A stretch of DNA of 64,000 nt from an uncultured bacterium (lineage in GTDB: Bacteria > Bacillota > Clostridia > Lachnospirales > Lachnospiraceae), in NCBI GenBank assembly GCA_947073545.1, contig CAMTMP010000018.1:1-64000 (forward strand), written 5' to 3'. The notes below the pieces were generated by a model. That model did not search any database. It was not told the DNA's origin and saw nothing but the letters and a program-made list of their open reading frames with translations. Both the position numbers and the translations under genes were made by a program. Of this stretch, positions 8,464 to 17,506 are shown piece after piece; the first letter of the stretch is position 1; each line of letters begins with the position of its first letter.

Positions 8464-10167
8464 ATGAAAAAAATAATTCCGGTGATAATTGCAGTCATCC
8501 TTATTTTATTGATCGGTGCGGTTGGATTTGGAGCAAAACTGCTGGAAAAATATTCGTATTCAAAAGAAAGAGCGGATCTGACAGAGTATTTCGGCGCTGC
8601 GGGGGAGAATGACGTACCCATTATTTTGCAGGATGAGCAGATAGAAGAGCATGCGAAACTTTTTGACGGCATGTGCTATTTTGATATAGCTACGGTGCAT
8701 AAATATTTTAACGACAGGTTTTACGAGGACAAGTCGGAGAACAGCCTTCTATACACGACGCCGGATATGGTCTATGCGAACGTGATCGGAACGGGGACGA
8801 TTACCGGTTATGACGCGGACTTTGTCGAGAGCGGTGAAAGCTGCGACTACACTGTTTCACGTTATGAAGGGGAGACGCTCTATATCGCGGCGGACTATGT
8901 AAAAAAATACGCTAATTTTTCCTATGAGCTTTTCACGGAGCCGAATCATATGCAGGTGTATACCGAATGGAACAGGCGTCAGACCGCGGCCGTAAAGAAA
9001 GACACGCAAGTGCGCTATCAGGGCGGTATCAAGAGCGAAATTCTGACGGATGTATCGGCGGGAGATCAGGTGATCGTACTGGAGGAAATGGAAACATGGA
9101 CGAAGGTGAAGACACAGGACGCCTTTATCGGTTATGTGGAAAACAAAAAGCTGGGCGAAAAGACGGAGGAGGAGCCGGTTCCAGTGACGGACTATGTGGA
9201 ACCTGAGTATAAGGCGAATACGCGTGATTATAAGATCAATCTTGGCTGGCATGTGATAGGAGGCGTGGACGGCAATAGTACGCTGGAGGCGGCTGTCTCG
9301 CAGACGAAAGGACTAAACGTGATTTCCCCGACATGGTTTACTCTGACGGGAAACGAGGGAGAGTTCAGCAGCTTTGCCACCACTTCTTATGTGGAAAAGG
9401 CGCATGAAATGGGGCTGGAAGTCTGGGCGCTTGTGGGCAATGTGGACAGTGTGGATGTGGACATGTACACGGTTCTTGGGAAAACATCCAACAGGCGGCG
9501 GTTGATTTTACAGCTTTTGGCGGCGGTTAGGGAATATAATTTGGACGGCCTCAACATTGACTTTGAAAATATCAGTCTGGACGCGGGGGAACCTTTTGTC
9601 CAGTTTATCAGGGAGTTATCCATCCCCTGTAGAAAATACGGCATTGTGCTCTCAGTGGACAACTATGTGCCCATGAACCACACGGATCATTACGACCGTG
9701 CAGAGCAGGGTGTGGTGGCGGATTATGTCATTATCATGGGATATGACGAGCATTATAACGGCAGCGACGAGGCAGGGAGCGTTGCATCCATCGGCTTCGT
9801 GGAGAAAGGCATTGAAAATACAGTGGCGGATGTGCCGAAGGAGAAAGTGATCAACGCACTTCCGTTTTATACCAGAATCTGGGAAACCGGAACGGACGGA
9901 GTAAGCAGTCAGGCGGTGGGCATGGAAATGGCGCGGACCTATGTGGAGGATCACGGAATAGCTGTACGCTGGGACGAGCAGACCTGCCAGAATTACGGGG
10001 AATTTCAGGATGGAGACAGACTGTGTCAGGTGTGGCTGGAAGACGCGGAGTCCATCAGAGTAAAACTGAACATTATGGAAAAGTACGAGATTGCGGGCGT
10101 GGCGTCATGGCGTCTTGGCTTTGAGACGGCGGACATCTGGGATGTGATCGGGGAATATATGAACTAA
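8464..10167 (+). CDS. Membrane-anchored GH18 family glycosidase with SH3-like domain
   Basis: The protein has 567 residues. The ATG at 8464 follows AAGGAGC with good spacing; the track start at 8389 overlaps the promoter region. An uncleaved N-terminal helix (about 5-25, IIPVIIAVILILLIGAVGF) anchors it. Residues about 30-175 resemble a copper-amine-oxidase-type stalk domain. An SH3-like domain follows at about 185-230 (ILTDVSAGDQVIVLEEMETW). The GH18 barrel runs from about 255 to the end and contains LDGLNIDFEN, matching the DGxxxDxE catalytic motif with Glu as the acid. The family acts on beta-1,4 N-acetylglucosamine linkages. Related Firmicutes proteins (YaaH/SleL type) hydrolyse spore cortex or cell-wall glycan, so a peptidoglycan or spore role is inferred. 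cwlD follows 150 bases downstream. Confidence 0.85.
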   Translation: MKKIIPVIIAVILILLIGAVGFGAKLLEKYSYSKERADLTEYFGAAGENDVPIILQDEQIEEHAKLFDGMCYFDIATVHKYFNDRFYEDKSENSLLYTTPDMVYANVIGTGTITGYDADFVESGESCDYTVSRYEGETLYIAADYVKKYANFSYELFTEPNHMQVYTEWNRRQTAAVKKDTQVRYQGGIKSEILTDVSAGDQVIVLEEMETWTKVKTQDAFIGYVENKKLGEKTEEEPVPVTDYVEPEYKANTRDYKINLGWHVIGGVDGNSTLEAAVSQTKGLNVISPTWFTLTGNEGEFSSFATTSYVEKAHEMGLEVWALVGNVDSVDVDMYTVLGKTSNRRRLILQLLAAVREYNLDGLNIDFENISLDAGEPFVQFIRELSIPCRKYGIVLSVDNYVPMNHTDHYDRAEQGVVADYVIIMGYDEHYNGSDEAGSVASIGFVEKGIENTVADVPKEKVINALPFYTRIWETGTDGVSSQAVGMEMARTYVEDHGIAVRWDEQTCQNYGEFQDGDRLCQVWLEDAESIRVKLNIMEKYEIAGVASWRLGFETADIWDVIGEYMN

Positions 10168-10317
10168 CCGCAATGTGACAGCGTAGTGAAAATCCTGTAC
10201 GGAAGGGGTATCTTCCGGCCATTCTCTTCATATACATGCACTAAGATGCATATAGGCAGAGCCAAATCAGCAGATTGCCAAACAGTGGGCGAAGGCGGAT
10301 TTTGGCCTGGGTGAAAA

Positions 10318-11046
10318 ATGGAGAAAAAAGGATCGGAAAAATATGACGGGCTTGTCAAAATCGGACTGCTTCTGCTGCTGGCGGCAGCCTTTGGATTTGC
10401 TCTGCGGGGCGGGGCGCGTATGGTGTCCTCGAACCGGATTTTGCCGGACAAAGCGGAGAAGGAAAAACCGTGTGTGGTTATCGACGCAGGACATGGCGGA
10501 GCAGATCCCGGCAAGGTGGGCGTGGACGGCAGTCTGGAAAAAGACATTAACTTAAAGATTGCGAAAAAACTGGCTCTCTTTCTCGCGGCGGCGGATGTGG
10601 ACGTGGTACTCACAAGGGAAGACGACGCCGGGCTTTATGACGAGAATGTTTCCAATAAGAAAGTGCAGGACATGAAAAACCGTGTGGCGTTGATTGAGGA
10701 GAAAAAACCGGCATTGACGGTGAGTATCCACCAGAACAGTTACCATGAGGAGTATGTGCACGGCGCGCAGGTCTTCTATTACGAAGGCAGCGATGAGAGT
10801 AAAGCGATTGCGGAGCGTATGCAGCAGGTGCTGGCTGAGCAGATCGATCCGGATAACGCCAGACAGGCGAAAGCGAACAGCAGCTATTATTTATTGAAAA
10901 AGACATCGTCGCCTATTGTTATCGTGGAGTGCGGATTTCTTTCCAATTACGAGGAGGCGCAGAAACTTTCCTCGGAGGCCTATCAGGAGAAGGCGGCATG
11001 GGCGATCCATTTGGCGATTCTGAACCATCTGAACGCGGCGGAATAA
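10318..11046 (+). CDS. cwlD: N-acetylmuramoyl-L-alanine amidase, CwlD type
   Basis: The protein has 242 residues. The start region MEKKGSEKYDG is followed by a membrane helix (about 14-30). The Amidase_3 domain covers about 50-240. Zinc ligands of the family are visible in VVIDAGHGGADPG (His), EKDINLKIAKKL (Glu) and VSIHQNS (His). The catalytic Glu lies in VIVECGFLSN. CwlD with this length and an N-terminal anchor removes peptide side chains from spore cortex muramic acid, the first step toward muramic-delta-lactam that germination lytic enzymes recognise. The ribosome binding site (GGGTG) is weak. It lies between a GH18 protein and a Sua5 protein. Confidence 0.88.
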   Translation: MEKKGSEKYDGLVKIGLLLLLAAAFGFALRGGARMVSSNRILPDKAEKEKPCVVIDAGHGGADPGKVGVDGSLEKDINLKIAKKLALFLAAADVDVVLTREDDAGLYDENVSNKKVQDMKNRVALIEEKKPALTVSIHQNSYHEEYVHGAQVFYYEGSDESKAIAERMQQVLAEQIDPDNARQAKANSSYYLLKKTSSPIVIVECGFLSNYEEAQKLSSEAYQEKAAWAIHLAILNHLNAAE

Positions 11047-11127
11047 ATATGATCCAAAAGAGACTGTGGTGCAGGCTTGGGGCCGGGCATAGGCATATGA
11101 CAGATACAGAGTGAGAAGGATGCGGAT

Positions 11128-12177
11128 GTGGATACAAAGGTAATCCGGATAGAAGAACTGCAAAGAGAGGAAGCGGCGATACGGGAGGCAGGTGAGATCG
11201 TCAAGGCGGGAGGTCTGGTGGCGTTCCCTACAGAGACGGTTTACGGTCTGGGGGGAGACGCGCTGAATCCGGCCTCTTCCCGAAAAATTTATGAAGCGAA
11301 AGGCAGACCTTCCGACAATCCGCTGATTGTGCATATTGCGGACATGGAGGCTTTGGCGGCCATCGTAAAGAGTGTGCCGGAATCTGCCAAAATGTTGGCG
11401 GAGGCTTTCTGGCCGGGGCCGCTCACCATGATTTTGGAGAAATCGGATCTGGTGCCGAAGGAGACGACTGGCGGGCTTGAAACGGTGGCGGTGCGTATGC
11501 CGTCGGACGCCGTGGCTTTGGCGTTTATCAGGGCGGCTGGCGGATATGTGGCCGCGCCCAGCGCCAACCGTTCCGGCAGACCGAGTCCTACCCGTGCCAC
11601 CTATGTGGCGCAGGATTTGGACGGAAGGATAGAAATGATATTGGACGGTGGTGACGCTACACTGGGACTGGAATCCACGATTGTGGATCTGACGGCGGAA
11701 CCGCCCGCGATTCTGCGCCCCGGGTTTATTACCGGGGAAATGCTCCGGCAGAAGCTTGGACGTGTGGAGGAGGACGAAACGCTTTTTTCTGCAGACAGCG
11801 GACAAGCCCCGAAAGCGCCTGGCATGAAGTACCGGCATTACGCGCCGAAGGGAGAACTGGTAATTGTGAGAGGGCAGACGGAGGCGGTAACGGACTACAT
11901 CGGCAAAGAACTTGCCCAAATGCGCAAAAACAAGAAAAAGACGGGCGTTATTGCTACCGATGAAACACTGGATAAATATAAGGCGGATGTGCCGCGAAGC
12001 GTCGGGAAAAGAACGGATGCGGACGCGGCGGCGAAAGGGCTGTACCGCATTCTGCGGGAGTTTGACGACGAGGGTGTGGAAGCAATTTATTCGGAGAGCT
12101 TTGACGGGGAGGGCGTCTCTCAAGCGGTAATGAACCGGCTCCTAAAAGCGGCGGGACATAGAGTGATCAACGTGTGA
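11128..12177 (+). CDS. ywlC: L-threonylcarbamoyladenylate synthase, Sua5 long form
   Basis: The protein has 349 residues with a GTG start, which is the only in-frame start near GAGAAGGA. The YrdC domain (about 10-205) contains GGLVAFPTETVYGLG and KGRPSDNPLIVHI, the nucleotide and threonine/bicarbonate site of the family. The Sua5 C-terminal domain (about 215-349) follows after the linker PGMKYRHYAPKG. It makes threonylcarbamoyl-AMP from ATP, threonine and bicarbonate, for t6A at position 37 of ANN-decoding tRNAs; TsaBDE complete the reaction. Its stop codon lies inside a palindromic repeat (12172-12199), so the protein ends Val-stop, as does AtpA. Confidence 0.92.
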   Translation: MDTKVIRIEELQREEAAIREAGEIVKAGGLVAFPTETVYGLGGDALNPASSRKIYEAKGRPSDNPLIVHIADMEALAAIVKSVPESAKMLAEAFWPGPLTMILEKSDLVPKETTGGLETVAVRMPSDAVALAFIRAAGGYVAAPSANRSGRPSPTRATYVAQDLDGRIEMILDGGDATLGLESTIVDLTAEPPAILRPGFITGEMLRQKLGRVEEDETLFSADSGQAPKAPGMKYRHYAPKGELVIVRGQTEAVTDYIGKELAQMRKNKKKTGVIATDETLDKYKADVPRSVGKRTDADAAAKGLYRILREFDDEGVEAIYSESFDGEGVSQAVMNRLLKAAGHRVINV

Positions 12178-12216
12178 GAAGAAGTTTTGCGTCTCACACA
12201 GAAGAATGCCAAATAG
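12172..12216. repeat. Palindromic element overlapping the ywlC stop codon
   Basis: GTGTGAGA (12172-12179) pairs with TCTCACAC (12192-12199). The TGA stop is inside the left arm. A second pair, GAATGCC with GGCGTTC (one G-T pair), follows directly. The same arrangement, with the same outer arms and a following GAATGC hairpin, is found at the atpA stop codon (19721-19831). It is probably a dispersed repeat. Confidence 0.75.
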
Positions 12217-12277
12217 ACGGCGTTCACAAATAAATACAGGAAGCGGCGTTTTGCGCGCTTCAGAAAGGCAGGAAAAT

Positions 12278-12709
12278 ATGATAGCAATAGGAAGTGACCA
12301 CGGCGGATATGATTTAAGGCAGAAGGTAATGGCACATTTGAAAGAGCGGGGACTGGAGTATAAGGACTTTGGATGTCCGGATAAAAGCTCCTGCGACTAT
12401 CCGATTTTCGGCGCGGCGGTGGCGAAGGCGGTGGCTTCCGGAGAGTGTGACAGGGGTATTGTGATCTGCACTACAGGCATCGGAATATCCATGACGGCGA
12501 ACAAGGTAAAGGGAATACGCTGTGCACTCTGCGGGGATCCGGTTTCCGCGAGACTGACGAGAGAACATAATGACGCGAATGTGCTTGCTATAGGTGCGGC
12601 GATTGTCGGAGAAGCGGTTGCGCTTGATATCGTGGATATTTTTCTGGACACGCCTTTTTCTCATGGGGAGAGGCATCAGAGAAGAGTGGATTTGATCGAG
12701 AACTGTTAG
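12278..12709 (+). CDS. rpiB: Ribose-5-phosphate isomerase B
   Basis: The protein has 143 residues. The ATG at 12278 (MIAIGSDHGGYDLR) follows AGGCAGGAAAAT; the longer track ORF begins in the upstream repeat. It is a LacAB/RpiB fold protein. SDHGGY binds the substrate phosphate, CTTGIGISMTANK carries the catalytic Cys, and TREHNDANVLAIG carries the conserved His/Asn. It interconverts ribose-5-phosphate and ribulose-5-phosphate in the pentose phosphate pathway. Length is normal for the family. An allose-6-phosphate isomerase role is possible but not indicated by the context. Confidence 0.92.
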   Translation: MIAIGSDHGGYDLRQKVMAHLKERGLEYKDFGCPDKSSCDYPIFGAAVAKAVASGECDRGIVICTTGIGISMTANKVKGIRCALCGDPVSARLTREHNDANVLAIGAAIVGEAVALDIVDIFLDTPFSHGERHQRRVDLIENC

Positions 12710-12721
12710 GTTAGGAGAAAC

Positions 12722-12842
12722 GATTGAAAAATCACACTGATGTGCTGATTTTTCAATCTCGAGTTTGCGCCGGAGCCACAAACTCGGAATCGCAGCCGAG
12801 AATTTAAGATTCTCGGCGCGTGCCTTCGCAAAAAGCTCCGGC
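12722..12842. repeat. Cluster of nested palindromes between rpiB and the SleB gene
   Basis: GATTGAAAAATCA (12722-12734) pairs with TGATTTTTCAATC (12746-12758) and probably terminates rpiB. Next, CGAGTTTG/CAAACTCG, GCCGAGAAT/ATTCTCGGC and an outer GCCGGAGC/GCTCCGGC are nested. The segment GCCTTCGCAAAA (12822-12833) is the reverse complement of a TTTTGCGAA motif found in two other gaps (14177 and 20856). It looks like a composite dispersed repeat. Confidence 0.7.
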
Positions 12843-12854
12843 ATGGAGGAAAAT

Positions 12855-14054
12855 ATGGAAAGGAAACGAAGAGCGGCTGCCTGCCTGACGCTTGTTCTGC
12901 TTTGTGGCATAATGCCGCTCTCCGTGCAGGCTACGGAGGAGACCAGAAAGCAGATCGAGGAAGCGGAGCAGCAGCGGGAAGAGACGGAAGGCAAACTGGA
13001 TGAGACGGAAGAAAAACTGGAGGGACTTAACGAGCAGCACAGTTCCCTGCAGGGCGCGCTCTCTACACTGAACACGGAGCTTACGCAGGTAAGCAACAAT
13101 CTGAATGATCTGGAGGAGCAGATTGCCGACAAGGAAGAAGAGATTGCCAATCTGGAAGAGCAGATTGCGCAGGTGGAGGAGGAGCTGGCGGAAGCGATTG
13201 CCTTAAAGGAAGCACAGTACGCCACCATGAAAAAGCAGATTCAGTTTGCTTATGAGCGCAGCAGCAATCTTTATATGGAGCTGTTTTTTTCTTCGGGAAG
13301 TCTGTCTGATTTTCTGAATAAAAATGAATATATTGAGCAGCTTTCCGCCTATCAGGGAAAGGTGCTGGACGAGTATAAAGCAGCGCAGGCGGCCATGGAG
13401 CAGAAGCAGGCGGAACTGGAGCTTGCAAAAAAGGAGCAGGAAGAGAACCGGGAGGAGCTGGCGGAATACAAAGTGCAGGTGGTGGCGGAGCAGGGACGTG
13501 TTTCCGGGCTTGTGAGCCAGACGTCAAGCAATCTGAACGCTACGGAGAATCAGATTTCCGAGGCGGAGGCGGAGGCTCTTGCCTACGAGCAGCGGCTCAA
13601 AGAGCAGGAAGAAAATCTTTCCGCGCTCCGCGCCAAGCTGGCGGAGGAAATCCGCATGGCCGAGTTGGCATCCCAGTCGAGCTGGCGAGATATTTCCGAA
13701 GTGAGCTTCGCAGAGGGGGACAGATATCTTCTGGCGAATCTGATTTACTGTGAGGCGGGCGGCGAGTCCTATGCCGGACAGGTGGCAGTCGGCTCGGTGG
13801 TAATCAACCGCGTGTTGAGTTCCGTATACCCCGATACGGTAACCGGAGTCATTTACCAGTCGGGACAGTTTTCACCCGTGGCCAGCGGGCGTCTTGCGCT
13901 TGCGCTGGCGGAGGGCAGAGCCACCGGAAGCTGTTATCAGGCGGCAGATGAAGTCATGGGCGGCACCACCAATGTGAGCAACTGTGTCTATTTCAGGACA
14001 CCCGTAGACGGAATCGAACCCCGCTACAGAATCGGCGGGCATATTTTCTATTAA
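12855..14054 (+). CDS. Secreted coiled-coil SleB-type cell wall hydrolase
   Basis: The protein has 399 residues. The ATG at 12855 follows GGAGG; the track start at 12765 lies within palindromic DNA. The signal peptide (LTLVLLCGIMPLSVQA, cleavage near residue 25) is followed by a long coiled coil (about 28-280) like those of CwlO/EnvC/PcsB-type proteins, with a typical FFSSGSLSDFLN hinge. The C-terminal domain (about 290-399) is the SleB/Hydrolase_2 type: LLANLIYCEAGGESYAGQ contains the catalytic Glu, followed by VAVGSVVINRV and SNCVYFRTP. The family cleaves glycan strands of spore cortex or cell wall. The coiled coil suggests control by a membrane partner such as FtsEX, but this is inference. 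Confidence 0.87.
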   Translation: MERKRRAAACLTLVLLCGIMPLSVQATEETRKQIEEAEQQREETEGKLDETEEKLEGLNEQHSSLQGALSTLNTELTQVSNNLNDLEEQIADKEEEIANLEEQIAQVEEELAEAIALKEAQYATMKKQIQFAYERSSNLYMELFFSSGSLSDFLNKNEYIEQLSAYQGKVLDEYKAAQAAMEQKQAELELAKKEQEENREELAEYKVQVVAEQGRVSGLVSQTSSNLNATENQISEAEAEALAYEQRLKEQEENLSALRAKLAEEIRMAELASQSSWRDISEVSFAEGDRYLLANLIYCEAGGESYAGQVAVGSVVINRVLSSVYPDTVTGVIYQSGQFSPVASGRLALALAEGRATGSCYQAADEVMGGTTNVSNCVYFRTPVDGIEPRYRIGGHIFY

Positions 14055-14059
14055 GCATT

Positions 14060-14205
14060 GAGCGTGCAGATTTGTGACAGATCGGACAGAAGAAAGCTTG
14101 CTTTCGGATGGCTGAGATGGCGCAAATCTATAGGGCGAAAGCCCGAGATGAGCAAAAGGAAGCCGTGAAGCGGCATTTTTGCGAATCGGCACGGCGGGGT
14201 AGAGG
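14060..14205. repeat. Palindrome-rich intergenic element with GAGCAAAA / TTTTGCGAAT core
   Basis: The element includes AAAGC/GCTTT, GGCGAAAGCC and a hairpin GCAAAA...TTTTGC with an inner GCCG/CGGC. The 14-mer GATGAGCAAAAGGA (14147-14160) occurs identically at 20817-20830. The motif TTTTGCGAAT[C/G]GGC follows in both. It lies between two convergent genes, so it may also terminate transcription. Confidence 0.7.
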
Positions 14206-14208
14206 AGA

Positions 14209-14685
14209 TTATCTATATTTTTCCAACGGCTCCTGCAGCTTCTCAAACCCGCCGTCATAGATCACCTGCAGCAGATGGCTGAGAGTCAAAAGCGCCTGCT
14301 TTAACATGGCGTCGTTCAAAAGTCCGGCCTCTTTGGCGGTAGCAAGCTCGTCGATATCCACGACCTTCACAAAGCCGTCGGGATAAATGATGACATCAGC
14401 CAAAAGATCTGTAATGATATATGTGTCGGTTTGGGCGTCGTGGTCGTAATCCACAATGTCGCAGTACCAGTATAGAAGAGAGTCGTTTTTGTCATAGAAA
14501 CGGCTCACTTTTATGCCCTCCCGCAGATAGTAGCAGGAGAGACCGTGGTGCAGATCTTTTCTGGGCTTGAGAGTGTGCCAGGCAGTCACGATAATATCTT
14601 CGTCGCGGTAAAGAAGCCTGTCGTCTTTTAACAGGACGCATTCTTCCGGAATCAGTCTCTTGCGGTAAAGAATCGGATCTGTCAT
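14209..14685 (-). CDS. DUF402 domain protein
   Basis: The protein has 158 residues and starts MTDPILYRKRLIPEE. The DUF402 core is seen in KVSRFYDKNDSLLYWYCDIVDYDHD and then ITDLLADVIIYPDG, VVDIDELATAKEAGLL, which matches the acidic metal-binding pattern of this fold. Some DUF402 members hydrolyse nucleoside tri- and diphosphates and others bind RNA, but the activity here is unknown. It is divergent from the atp operon: its start is about 100 bases from the atp promoter. Confidence 0.82.
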   Translation of the reverse strand: MTDPILYRKRLIPEECVLLKDDRLLYRDEDIIVTAWHTLKPRKDLHHGLSCYYLREGIKVSRFYDKNDSLLYWYCDIVDYDHDAQTDTYIITDLLADVIIYPDGFVKVVDIDELATAKEAGLLNDAMLKQALLTLSHLLQVIYDGGFEKLQEPLEKYR

Positions 14686-14783
14686 GTTTTATCTCCCCCC
14701 AATCGCTTTGTTATTTAAACGTACACTGCCGAGAGATAAATGTCAACGTTTCCCCGAAAATTTGCCCATTATTGAACTTGGTC

Positions 14784-14812
14784 TGGACAAAAGTACCAAA
14801 AATGAGTATAAT
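14784..14812 (+). promoter_or_regulatory. Sigma-A promoter of the ATP synthase operon
   Basis: TGGACA (14784-14789), exactly 17 bases, and a perfect TATAAT (14807-14812). The start point would be near 14819. This rules out the track start at 14684 and fixes the first gene start downstream, at the TTG of 14861. Confidence 0.85.
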
Positions 14813-14860
14813 TTTCTTGTTAGGCTTTTGGGAAATTCTGTGGATTGGGAAGGCGGTATT

Positions 14861-15139
14861 TTGAAGTATCATAGAACTGTTTATCAGGCGTTAACGATGA
14901 TCACACAGTTTGGCGTCAACATGCTTGTTCCCATCTTTCTCTGTTCCTTTGCAGGAATGTTTCTGGACAGGAAATTTGGGACCGATGTCTGGATGGTGGC
15001 GCTTTTTTTCGTAGGCGCGCTTGCCGGATTTACCAATGTGTTCCGGTTTGCGAGACGGATTTACGAGACGCCGGCAAAGACGCGAAGGCGCAGTACACAG
15101 AAAAAAGAAGAGATGGAAGAGAATGAAAAGAAAAATTGA
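14861..15139 (+). CDS. AtpZ/AtpI-family small membrane protein
   Basis: The protein has 92 residues with a TTG start (MKYHRTVYQALTMITQFG) behind GGGAAGGCGG. The start is chosen because the promoter at 14784-14812 lies within the longer track ORF. Two membrane helices (about 12-30 and 42-62) flank the family motif FLDRKFGTDVW, followed by a basic C-terminal tail. The family (PF09527, AtpZ) is encoded at the head of many atp operons and is linked to Mg2+/Ca2+ transport or to c-ring assembly. It overlaps the next gene by 17 bases, which points to translational coupling. Confidence 0.82.
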   Translation: MKYHRTVYQALTMITQFGVNMLVPIFLCSFAGMFLDRKFGTDVWMVALFFVGALAGFTNVFRFARRIYETPAKTRRRSTQKKEEMEENEKKN

Positions 15140-15536
15140 TCAAACGCTGCTTGAGCTTTGGATAGGCATTATGGTATACGGCGTTATTTTTGAGATTGTA
15201 CTTCTATTTTTTTCCCGGGACCCCGCTTACAGTATAGGACTCTGGATCGGCGTGCTGCTCGCCGTTGCGGGCGCGTTTCATATGTGGTGGTCCTTAGACC
15301 GGGGACTGGATCTGCCGGAGAAGGAAGCCGTAAAGAGTCTGGGCGCGCAGAATATCATACGCTATGCGGCTCTTGTGATTGTGATAGGAGCGCTTATGCT
15401 GGTGGATTTCGGGAATCCGATTTTCACGTTTTGCGGCTATATGGGTATGAAGGTTTCCGCATATCTGAATCCGCTGATCCACAGGCTCAGGACAGGAAAG
15501 AAGGAACAGGAAATTTCGGACGGTACTGCTTTATAA
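15123..15536 (+). CDS. AtpI-like membrane protein of the ATP synthase operon
   Basis: The protein has 137 residues starting at ATG 15123 (MKRKIDQTLLELWIG), inside the end of the preceding gene. The longer track ORF start lies deep in that gene. Four hydrophobic segments (about 9-29, 35-55, 78-95 and 100-118) fit the ATP synthase subunit I family (PF03899), which helps assemble the c-ring and is not part of the finished enzyme. The annotation rests on position and topology more than on clear motifs. Confidence 0.7.
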   Translation: MKRKIDQTLLELWIGIMVYGVIFEIVLLFFSRDPAYSIGLWIGVLLAVAGAFHMWWSLDRGLDLPEKEAVKSLGAQNIIRYAALVIVIGALMLVDFGNPIFTFCGYMGMKVSAYLNPLIHRLRTGKKEQEISDGTAL

Positions 15537-15659
15537 AGGCACAGGCCTGCATGACTTCATCTGCTGGTGGCGCAGCGTGTGGGCCGTGCGGCGGGCAGGA
15601 AAAATATTCCTACCCGGTTAAGACTTTACATACAATTATGTGTAGAAGGAGGTGAGAGG

Positions 15660-16379
15660 ATGGGACAGGGAATTATGTTGTCCGGCGGTGCGGATATTGA
15701 CTTTATGATTCACGGCGTTTTTTCCTATGAGCTTTTTGGGCAGACCGTGTGGATCACCACCACCCATGTGTGCGTGCTGATCGTCATGCTGGTGATCATA
15801 GGTTTCTGCATTGCGGCGAACCGCGTTGTTAAGCACGCTTCGGAAGTTCCGGGGACTTTCCAGAACATTGTCGAGCTGGTGGTGGAAATGCTTGACAAGA
15901 TGGTTGGCGGCGTTATGGGGAAATTCAGCCCGCAATTCCGCAACTACATCAGCACGATATTTATTTTTATCCTGCTGAGCAATATTTCGGGACTGTTCGG
16001 GCTCAGACCGCCGACGGCGGATTACGGCGTCACATTACCTATGGGTGTCATGACGTTTGTGCTGATCCACTTCAACAAGTTCAGGTATCAGAAAGTGAAG
16101 GGCGTGCTCTCGGGATTATGTGATCCGTGGCCGATCTGGGCGCCAATCAATGTGATCGGCGATGTGGCGGTGCCGATCTCTTTGTCGCTGCGTTTGTTCG
16201 CAAACGTTCTGTCGGGCACTGTAATGATGGCGCTGGTGTATGCACTCTTGTCGAAGATCGCCATTATCTGGCCGGCTGCGCTCCATGTGTATTTCGACCT
16301 GTTTTCGGGCGCGATTCAGACATATGTGTTCTGTATGCTGACCATGACGTACATCACGGATGCCTGCACGACGGAGTAA
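15660..16379 (+). CDS. atpB: F1Fo ATP synthase subunit a
   Basis: The protein has 239 residues. The ATG at 15660 follows AAGGAGGTGA; the longer track ORF is not needed. It has several membrane helices. Helix SLSLRLFANVLSG contains the essential Arg that faces the c-ring carboxylate. The segment ADYGVTLPMGVMTF is typical of bacterial a subunits. It forms the ion half-channels in the membrane. A 171-base palindrome-rich gap separates it from atpE. Confidence 0.93.
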   Translation: MGQGIMLSGGADIDFMIHGVFSYELFGQTVWITTTHVCVLIVMLVIIGFCIAANRVVKHASEVPGTFQNIVELVVEMLDKMVGGVMGKFSPQFRNYISTIFIFILLSNISGLFGLRPPTADYGVTLPMGVMTFVLIHFNKFRYQKVKGVLSGLCDPWPIWAPINVIGDVAVPISLSLRLFANVLSGTVMMALVYALLSKIAIIWPAALHVYFDLFSGAIQTYVFCMLTMTYITDACTTE

Positions 16380-16384
16380 AAACT

Positions 16385-16808
<424 letters not shown>

Positions 16809-16930
16809 TCAGTTACGGCGGGCATCAGACCGTTCCAAATTATTTTGCAATAGATCTGATGCTTGGCACAATATAAGTGTTTTACGGCCAGGGCAGCGAG
16901 TGCGCCGATCCGTAATGCACATTTTAATGA
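16809..16930. repeat. Nested inverted repeats between atpE and atpF
   Basis: Outer arms TTACGG/CCGTAA enclose inner arms GCATCAGA/TCTGATGC. No ORF is supported. The structure could slow or stabilise mRNA after the highly translated atpE gene. Confidence 0.55.
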
Positions 16931-16945
16931 AAGGAGGACTGACGC

Positions 16946-17506
16946 TTGAGTACGACAGTTGCGAATTTGGCGTTGGCGTCCGCGGAGATGGCGCCGAGGT
17001 TGTTTGACCTCGACTTACAGTTGATCGCGGATTCCGTGCTGATGATTATAGCTGTGTTCTCGCTCTTTCTGATCGCTTCCCATCTTCTGTTTAATCCCGT
17101 GCGGGATATGATGGAAAAGCGGCAGGAGCGCATCAAAAGCGAGCTGGATACGGCGGCATCCGACATGGAAAATGCCAGAGCGTTGAAGGAAGAGTACGAG
17201 AAGAAGCTGAAAGAAATTGACAAGGAAGCTGAAGAAATTCTCGCGGAGGCGCGCAAGAAAGCTTTGGCGAATGAAAATAAGATCGTGGCGGACGCGAAGG
17301 AGGAAGCGGCAAGGATTCTTGAGAGAGCCGAAGTGGAGGCAGAGCTTGAGAAGAAGAAGGCCGTTGACGAGGTGAAGCGCGAGATGGTAGTGCTTGCATC
17401 CATGATGGCTGCCAAGGTAGTGAACGCGGCAATCGACACCACTGTGCAGGACAGTCTGGTGGAGGAGACGCTTAAGGAAATAGGTGAGAGCACATGGCTA
17501 AGCTGA
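16946..17506 (+). CDS. atpF: F1Fo ATP synthase subunit b
   Basis: The protein has 186 residues with a TTG start directly behind AAGGAGG. One membrane helix (about 29-48, SVLMIIAVFSLFLIASHLLF) is followed by a long charged helix (about 50-160) that forms the peripheral stalk dimer. RDMMEKRQERIKSELD is the usual start of the stalk helix. The gene overlaps atpH by 13 bases, which couples their translation. Confidence 0.92.
   Translation: MSTTVANLALASAEMAPRLFDLDLQLIADSVLMIIAVFSLFLIASHLLFNPVRDMMEKRQERIKSELDTAASDMENARALKEEYEKKLKEIDKEAEEILAEARKKALANENKIVADAKEEAARILERAEVEAELEKKKAVDEVKREMVVLASMMAAKVVNAAIDTTVQDSLVEETLKEIGESTWLS

Noticed and set aside
10891-12123. 410-codon antisense ORF opposite ywlC
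   Set aside because: It is a shadow of the GC-rich coding strand. The sense gene has clear Sua5 motifs.
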